Source of the DNA: an uncultured Capnocytophaga sp.
GTDB taxonomy: Bacteria > Bacteroidota > Bacteroidia > Flavobacteriales > Flavobacteriaceae
Reading direction: 5' to 3'
Assembly: GCF_938029845.1 (NCBI RefSeq)
Contig: NZ_CALHGG010000156.1
Location: 1-20,097, forward strand
Length of the DNA stretch: 20,097 bases
Made by a program: the position numbers and the translations under genes. Under the pieces are notes generated by a model, which worked only from the letters and a program-made list of their open reading frames with translations, was not told where the DNA came from and made no database searches. Shown piece after piece: positions 15,127 to 20,097 of this stretch (positions are counted from its first letter, which is position 1; each line of letters begins with the position of its first letter).

Positions 15127-17169
15127 TTACCATATTTTTACACGGTCTTCTGGTTTGCGATAGAGCTTGTCTCCTTCTTTTACATCAAAGGCTTTGTACC
15201 AAGCATCCACATTAGTCAGAGGAGCAAAAGCACGGAAGTAGCCTGGGGTATGAGGATCCGTTTTTACCTGATTGGTCATATACTGATCTGTAGAAAGTGT
15301 ACGCCATACAGTTGCCCAAGAGAGGAAGAAGCGTTGATCTTGGTTATACCCACTGATATCAGCCACAGCACCATGGTCTTTGAGATACATTTGGAGCGCA
15401 TCAAAGGCTATATTCACCCCTCCAAGGTCGGCAATGTTCTCCCCATTGGTAAAGGTACCATTGACGAAGATACCCTTTACAGGTTCATATTTATCAAACT
15501 GAGCCGCCAAGGCTTTGGTTACCTTTTCAAAGTTCTCTTTGTCAGCAGGTGTCCACCAGTTTTGTAGATTTCCATCTGCATCAAATTGAGCACCACTATC
15601 ATCAAATCCGTGAGTAATCTCGTGACCAATTACCGCTCCTATTCCTCCGAAGTTCACAGCAGGATCTGCTTCAAAACTAAAGAAAGGTGCTTGCAAAATA
15701 GCCGCAGGGAATACGATTTCGTTATAGAGCGGATTGTAGTAAGCATTAACCGTTTGTGGAGTCATACCCCATTCAGTTTTATCCACAGGCTTACCTACCT
15801 TATCCAACTCTTCTTGGTAAGCCCACTGGGTTACCTTCACTAAATTATCAAAGAGTGAAGCATCGGCAGAGAGGGTCATCTTAGAATAGTCCTTCCACTT
15901 GTCTGGATAACCTACTTTTACCTTGAAAGTACTGAGCTTATGGAGTGCTTTTTCCTTGGTAGCATCACTCATCCAAGTAACATTCTTGATATGCTCTGCG
16001 AAACTTTTCTTAAGGTAATCCACCAAAGTAACCATTTCTTCTTTGGCTTTAGCAGGGAAATATTTCTCTACATAGAGTTTTCCGAAAGCCTCTCCTACTA
16101 CCCCATTGATAAGAGAAAGCGCACGCTTATTCATAGGGCGTTGTTCCTGCTGTCCATTGAGGTATTTGCTATAGAAGTTGAATGAAAGTTCGTCCAAAGC
16201 CCCATTGAGATATCCCGCATTGCTTGCTACTAAGTTATAACGGAGGTAATCCTTAAGTAGGGAGAGGTTCTTCTCATTGACAAACTTATCGTATTCTTTG
16301 TACAAGCGTATTTCCCCTACAATCACCTTATCGGTATTCACCCCTACTTTTTTAAGCAAGGCAGGAATATTAAGATTCTTTACCAACTTAGAAAGCTCGC
16401 TCATCGTCTGAGGATTGTAACTAAGGTTAGGATCACGATCTTCCTCATTGGTAAGCATAAGCTTGGCAAGGTCTTTCTCAAAAGCCACTTGTTTTTGTGC
16501 CTTTTCATCAGCATTAGCATCGCCAAGGAGCTTAAAGATATCCGCTACAAACACCTGATATTTGCCAATTGCTTCGGTGTTGCTTTCACTTTGTTTTTGG
16601 TAATAGTCACGACCTAATCCCAGACCGAAATTACTCAAATACACTGCATTCTGGTTGGAATCCTTCATATCGGCATAGACACCCCAGCCACATACAGGAT
16701 TTTCTCCCAGTGGAGTAGCCTCTTCCAAATAGGTTTGTAGATCAGCTAGGTTTTTGATAGCCTCTATTTTCTTCAAATAAGGATCAAGAGGTTCCAATCC
16801 TGCCTTGTTGCGGGCATCCATATCCATATAGGTCTTGTAGATAGCTTGGATTTTTTGTCCTTCAGAGCCTTCGGGATAGTTTTCCTTAAGGAGGTTATCC
16901 AAGAGGGAGAGACACTGCTCATCAGTTTCCTCTCTCAGCATATAGAAGGTACCCCAAGAGGGTTTGTCAGCAGGAATCTTAGCGGTTTTCATCCACCCCC
17001 CATTGACATAGTTATAGAAATCATCTTGAGGGCGTACGGAGGTATCCATAGCCGAGAGATCAAGACCTTTGTCTGTGGTTTCTTCTTTCATGTTATCTTT
17101 TTTAGTAGGGTTGCCACAGCCCACCATTAGGGCGAGGCACGAATAGATGTAAAATTTGTTCATATTCAT
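15127..17169 (-). CDS. M13 family (neprilysin/PepO-like) zinc metallopeptidase lipoprotein
   Basis: A 680-residue peptidase that cleaves oligopeptides at the cell envelope. The start MNMNKFYIYS leads to a lipobox LMVGC (Cys18), so it is lipid-anchored; Met3 is an alternative start. Mature-end landmarks follow the M13 order: VRPQDDFYNYVNGGW near the N-terminus, substrate-binding NAYYNP at 475-480, zinc motif HEITH at 516-520, third ligand Glu577 in ENIADLGG, and the C-terminal VKIW. The gap of 61 residues between the first His and the Glu is close to that of neprilysin, so the active site is complete. The residues after Cys18 (GNPTKKDN) do not put an acidic cluster next to the cysteine, so the side of the membrane is uncertain. 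The gene is alone, with its own promoter and terminator. Confidence 0.95.
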   Translation of the reverse strand: MNMNKFYIYSCLALMVGCGNPTKKDNMKEETTDKGLDLSAMDTSVRPQDDFYNYVNGGWMKTAKIPADKPSWGTFYMLREETDEQCLSLLDNLLKENYPEGSEGQKIQAIYKTYMDMDARNKAGLEPLDPYLKKIEAIKNLADLQTYLEEATPLGENPVCGWGVYADMKDSNQNAVYLSNFGLGLGRDYYQKQSESNTEAIGKYQVFVADIFKLLGDANADEKAQKQVAFEKDLAKLMLTNEEDRDPNLSYNPQTMSELSKLVKNLNIPALLKKVGVNTDKVIVGEIRLYKEYDKFVNEKNLSLLKDYLRYNLVASNAGYLNGALDELSFNFYSKYLNGQQEQRPMNKRALSLINGVVGEAFGKLYVEKYFPAKAKEEMVTLVDYLKKSFAEHIKNVTWMSDATKEKALHKLSTFKVKVGYPDKWKDYSKMTLSADASLFDNLVKVTQWAYQEELDKVGKPVDKTEWGMTPQTVNAYYNPLYNEIVFPAAILQAPFFSFEADPAVNFGGIGAVIGHEITHGFDDSGAQFDADGNLQNWWTPADKENFEKVTKALAAQFDKYEPVKGIFVNGTFTNGENIADLGGVNIAFDALQMYLKDHGAVADISGYNQDQRFFLSWATVWRTLSTDQYMTNQVKTDPHTPGYFRAFAPLTNVDAWYKAFDVKEGDKLYRKPEDRVKIW

Positions 17170-17204
17170 TGAGTTTTGAGTCGTTAGTTTTGAAATTCAA
17201 AGAG

Positions 17205-17212
17205 CAAAATTA
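17205..17212 (-). promoter_or_regulatory. Promoter -7 box for the M13 peptidase gene
   Basis: Minus-strand TAATTTTG matches TAnnTTTG and ends 35 bp upstream of the ATG. A TTTTTTG lies 16 bp further upstream, shorter than the usual 19-bp spacing, so the -33 element is imperfect. Confidence 0.5.
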
Positions 17213-17313
17213 CAAAGAAAGTTTAAAACAAAAAAGTTAAATCATAATTATTTCCTCAATCTTTCTATCCAATCGTTGAAATGTTTCTTTTTTTGGTATA
17301 TACTCGTCATTCA

Positions 17314-18411
17314 TTAAAATTCGCCATCAATCATATGGTCAAATTCTTCTATATAAAAATCTTGAAAGTAAACCTCTCCAAAGTCTTTCGTGGTAAGTTG
17401 TACTTCCTTTTTAGACCCTTGTTCTCCTCCGGTGAGATCTATATATCCATAACGATGAAGAAAGAAATCATTTGCATGTTTGTTATACTTGAAGGTGATA
17501 TAGGCCTCCGCCGGAAAATTGTTTCCCTTGAATTCCAAGGTGAAATATTCGCCTTTGCAGACGATTTGGTGGAGTGGCCAGTCCTTATAACAAAAATCAG
17601 GTGCTATCAGGAGCTTATACTTATGTTCCCCTTCCTGACTAAGAAGCAATACCACCTTTCTAATTGCATTAGGACTATCCTCTTGTTCGGCAAAGGAAAA
17701 GAGATGATCCGCCTTACCATCTCCATTGAGGTCACAACTATGAAGCTGCTGCTCTAAGTCATATGCTCCCAAGCGAACAATCCTCTCAGAAAGTTCATTG
17801 GGGTTATCCACTTGGCAGATATCCTTGTAAGGGGCAATAATGCCCAACATATATTCTGTTTGGTTGATCACAAGGTTTCCGATTTCTTCTCTTGTAGTAG
17901 CGGAGAAAGTGGCTCCTTTGCTCCATACGCCATCTTTGAGCAAATAGGTTACTTCCTTAAAAGGAAGATAGACAGAACCCTTCTCAGGATTGGCTTTTTC
18001 TCCTTTTTCTCCTGTAAAGTATTGGTTATCTATAGCCGAAATATATACATCAAAATAGCGAGCTATCTCCTCAGTAGTGAGCTTATGTATTGCTGGAGTG
18101 AGGTGCTCACTCAGTAGTAGCTGGTCATAGGAAAAAAATCTCAAGACATAGGGATTGAATTCTATTGTCTTGGGGAGTAGAGAAATATCTACCCTCCCAA
18201 AGACAGGATCTAGATATACAGCAGTATCTACAACACTACCGCTATAGAAAAATCCGCTATCAGAATCCTCTTGAGAGGTATAGGGTACTCTCTTGAGCAG
18301 TTCATAGAGCTTTGCTTCTATCTCTGGGCTCATAGGCTGTTCAGTGATAGGAGTTGTCTGCTTGCAGGCAAAAAGCCATAAAGCTAAGAGGATAAGGGAT
18401 ATCTTTTTCAT
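17314..18411 (-). CDS. Hypothetical lipoprotein with a calcium-loop-like motif
   Basis: A 365-residue lipoprotein: MKKISLILLALWLFAC with Cys16 as the lipidation site. I do not recognise the full-length family. Visible features are a D-x-N-x-D-G-x-x-D loop (DLNGDGKADHLFSF at 227-240), as in FG-GAP, dockerin and EF-hand-like calcium sites, within a beta-rich C-terminal half, and three cysteines (226, 274 and 285) that could form a disulfide in the periplasm. The N-terminal half is more helical. The gene follows the DUF4300 gene by 17 bp, so they are probably co-transcribed. The residues after Cys16 (KQTTPITEQ) lack a strong acidic cluster, so a periplasm-facing position is favoured. Function is unknown. 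Confidence 0.82.
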   Translation of the reverse strand: MKKISLILLALWLFACKQTTPITEQPMSPEIEAKLYELLKRVPYTSQEDSDSGFFYSGSVVDTAVYLDPVFGRVDISLLPKTIEFNPYVLRFFSYDQLLLSEHLTPAIHKLTTEEIARYFDVYISAIDNQYFTGEKGEKANPEKGSVYLPFKEVTYLLKDGVWSKGATFSATTREEIGNLVINQTEYMLGIIAPYKDICQVDNPNELSERIVRLGAYDLEQQLHSCDLNGDGKADHLFSFAEQEDSPNAIRKVVLLLSQEGEHKYKLLIAPDFCYKDWPLHQIVCKGEYFTLEFKGNNFPAEAYITFKYNKHANDFFLHRYGYIDLTGGEQGSKKEVQLTTKDFGEVYFQDFYIEEFDHMIDGEF

Positions 18412-18428
18412 AGGGGTTAGGGAAGTAA

Positions 18429-19391
18429 CTATTCACTTTTCACTCCTTTATACGGGTTAGGGCGATAGCCGTCCATTAGCTGATCATTCTCCATGATAAA
18501 AGGAATCGCATTGGGCTGCTCCCATTCCACATCATAGCGGTTCATTAGGTAATCACTCAGCTCGGTACGGTTGGCAAAAATAATGGCTTGGTAGGGTTCT
18601 TGGAAAGCGAGTTTTTCTACAAAGAGCAGTTTACCTTCGAAGGGTACCAATACCCCCACATGTCCCACAAAAATCATATTTTCCTCTGGGGTGATTTGGG
18701 AATGGAAAACAGCTGAGATAAGTGATGCCTTGGCAGGGTCTCCCTTATAACGGAAAGTGATACCCCGCTCCTTCCAAGCACGTTGCATGGCTTGCAAATG
18801 AGTGTTTATATCCTTGGTATTGGTAGTAGGCACCTCGGTAAAGAGTGCAAAAAAATCGTTTTCCTCGGCTGGGGTAAAGAGCTTTTTAGGAGCATTGCGC
18901 AAAGACTCACGGTCTATAAAGAGTACTTCGTCCTCTCCCTTAGTGGCAAACTTCTTATCAGAAAAAGCAATCAGATCGCGCAAAAGTGTAAAGGAAGTCA
19001 AGCGGCAATTATACCCCTGAAAGGCAGGATATTTGTTCATCCAATCGGTTTGTATAGCCACCTCATCATACTTGGGCAGTAGGCTATCGATAGTTACAAA
19101 GCCCTCTGGGACAAGGTTTGCTTTCGCTCCAGCTGTCTGATTAAAGAGTGCTACACTCTCCAAGAAAGCGGAAGCATTAGAAGCAGATATCCCAGCAGCG
19201 ATAAGCGCTTGCTGCACTTTTTCTTGAGTAGGTGTATCTACTAAGTTAGAATAGGTCAGCGTTGGCGTGTTCTTTTCTTGAGCCACTTGAGGGGTTTCCT
19301 CCGCTGTTGTAGTAGGGGCTTTTTTCTCTTGGCAGGCAACAGCAACCAAGGAAAGTAGGGTCAATACAATTTTTCTCATTTTTTTAATCAT
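18429..19391 (-). CDS. DUF4300 lipoprotein, possible Cys/His hydrolase
   Basis: A 320-residue lipoprotein with lipobox VAVAC (Cys20; Met5 is an alternative start), then a Thr/Glu/Gln-rich linker. The body matches what I recall of DUF4300: TYSNLVDTPTQEKVQQAL, then GYNCRLTSFTLLRDL with Cys129, a middle part, and FVGHVGVLVP with His244 followed by LLFVEKLAFQEPYQA (Glu259, Glu265). A conserved Cys near the start of a helix, a His in a G-H-x-G strand and a later acidic residue is the layout of papain/NlpC-P60-like cysteine hydrolases. A peptidase or amidase role at the envelope is therefore inferred. It lies 11 bp after the unidentified gene upstream and 17 bp before the calcium-loop lipoprotein gene. 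Family call is from memory of motifs. Confidence 0.75.
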   Translation of the reverse strand: MIKKMRKIVLTLLSLVAVACQEKKAPTTTAEETPQVAQEKNTPTLTYSNLVDTPTQEKVQQALIAAGISASNASAFLESVALFNQTAGAKANLVPEGFVTIDSLLPKYDEVAIQTDWMNKYPAFQGYNCRLTSFTLLRDLIAFSDKKFATKGEDEVLFIDRESLRNAPKKLFTPAEENDFFALFTEVPTTNTKDINTHLQAMQRAWKERGITFRYKGDPAKASLISAVFHSQITPEENMIFVGHVGVLVPFEGKLLFVEKLAFQEPYQAIIFANRTELSDYLMNRYDVEWEQPNAIPFIMENDQLMDGYRPNPYKGVKSE

Positions 19392-19402
19392 TTTTCTTTA
19401 GA

Positions 19403-20097
19403 TTAGATAGGTAAGTGAGATCCTATATAACCTATGTATATTTTGAGATTATCAGGGAAAATATAGATGCGTAAATTTTTCTTTGGTTTTATGTGCAAAT
19501 CAAAACATTTTGTTTTCCCATTAGGCAGTTTAAACACCCGCTCTTGTTTCTTTTTGCTATTATTATTTGTCGAAGGTGATTCAGTAGAAATGTCTAATGC
19601 TGAATTAAAAATTCTTGCGTTATTATAGTTGAATCTTCCATTATTCCAAGATGTTACACAATAGTCATCTAATAGTAAAAGTGTTCTTAATATTTGTTTA
19701 ATACTACCAACACTTTTCAATTGAGTTTCTATCTCTGGACATAACTCTATTCTTTTAAAAAGAAACGACCGTCTTTCCCAAATCTCAATCCCCTTAGTAA
19801 TATTTTGTATCTTTTGCTTTTTAAATGAGTGATATTTCTCTTCACTGTTGATATGTCGCTCATCTGTAACTTCAAAGTGAGCTCCCCAAAAAGCATTGTG
19901 TTCATCAGGATAATGTCTCTTTATTTCATTAAGAGTTTCAAAATCTTCTTCAAACTCATTTATTTTACCTAACATTTTAAAAATTACCCTTTTAAGTTCT
20001 ATATTAAACTTTGAATTTTGATCAAATAGTATCTCAGATAAACTACCCTCAGAAGTATTTATTTCAAAAAAAGTTTTGCTTTTTAAAAAAGAGTCTT
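19403..20097 (-). CDS. Unidentified protein, 5' end beyond window edge
   Basis: The first ATG in frame is at 19975 (190 residues), but the same frame runs on without a stop for 40 more codons to the end of the window, and these read like real protein (for example FEINTSEGSLSEILFDQ). The gene therefore probably starts outside and the visible part is at least 230 residues. The protein is hydrophilic with no signal peptide seen, Lys/Asn rich and AT rich in codon use, unlike the lipoprotein genes beside it. The end contains a basic, beta-rich segment closing with IYIGYIGSHLPI, which loosely recalls RelE-like or small nuclease folds, but I do not recognise a family. It ends 11 bp before the DUF4300 gene. 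AT-rich content suggests an acquired accessory gene. Confidence 0.65.
   Translation of the reverse strand, partial: DSFLKSKTFFEINTSEGSLSEILFDQNSKFNIELKRVIFKMLGKINEFEEDFETLNEIKRHYPDEHNAFWGAHFEVTDERHINSEEKYHSFKKQKIQNITKGIEIWERRSFLFKRIELCPEIETQLKSVGSIKQILRTLLLLDDYCVTSWNNGRFNYNNARIFNSALDISTESPSTNNNSKKKQERVFKLPNGKTKCFDLHIKPKKNLRIYIFPDNLKIYIGYIGSHLPI

Noticed and set aside
15085..15567. Plus-strand frame of 160 codons
   Set aside because: It is antisense to the M13 peptidase C-terminus and begins in its terminator.
17281..17757. Plus-strand frame of 158 codons
   Set aside because: It is antisense to the calcium-loop lipoprotein, which has a lipobox and coding-like sequence.
1..20097. CRISPR array, insertion sequence or rRNA
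   Set aside because: No regularly spaced repeats, transposase motifs or rRNA-like sequence were seen on reading the window.

Overview
The window looks like chromosomal DNA of a Bacteroidota member of the Flavobacteriaceae, most likely Capnocytophaga or a close relative. The evidence is a SusC/SusD-type outer-membrane pair, many short lipoproteins, start codons preceded by A/T-rich DNA instead of Shine-Dalgarno sites, promoters with the Bacteroidetes -7 box TAnnTTTG, and a DUF2723/GT117 protein. The genus is an inference from protein style, not a measurement.

Left part (1-6593, all minus strand). In transcription order: a large DUF2723/TMEM260-like membrane glycosyltransferase (6593-3306), a secreted YD/MORN-like repeat protein (3261-2326), a small lipoprotein (2316-1870), an 80-residue acidic protein with its own promoter and terminator (1785-1543), an AT-rich orphan PD-(D/E)XK nuclease-like protein (1352-618), and the first 201 codons of carB (604 to the window edge). 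The nuclease-like gene ends 13 bp before carB.

Middle (6594-14530). A tRNA-Gln(UUG) gene with a textbook Bacteroidetes promoter and a strong terminator is followed by a compact four-gene plus-strand operon (6960-14434): SusC-like TonB-dependent transporter, SusD-like lipoprotein, HExxH zinc metallohydrolase lipoprotein, and DUF4302 lipoprotein. Gaps are 19, 10 and 3 bp, and the unit is bounded by terminators on both sides. It reads as a self-contained surface capture, processing and import system for an unknown ligand. It is not obviously a glycan system, because no glycoside hydrolase is present. The SusC has an unusually short plug N-terminus. The DUF4302 protein carries a lipoprotein-export-like signal and a tandem C-terminal repeat.

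Right part (14530-20097, all minus strand). An HXXEE membrane protein, an M13 (neprilysin/PepO-type) metallopeptidase lipoprotein with a complete active site and its own promoter and terminator, a hypothetical lipoprotein with a calcium-loop-like motif, a DUF4300 lipoprotein with a plausible Cys/His active site, and an AT-rich unidentified gene that stays open to the window edge and is therefore truncated here.

No CRISPR array, transposase, integrase or rRNA was seen. The best candidates for something under-described are the four-gene SusCD/metallohydrolase/DUF4302 operon, the possible catalytic role of DUF4300, and the orphan nuclease next to carB.
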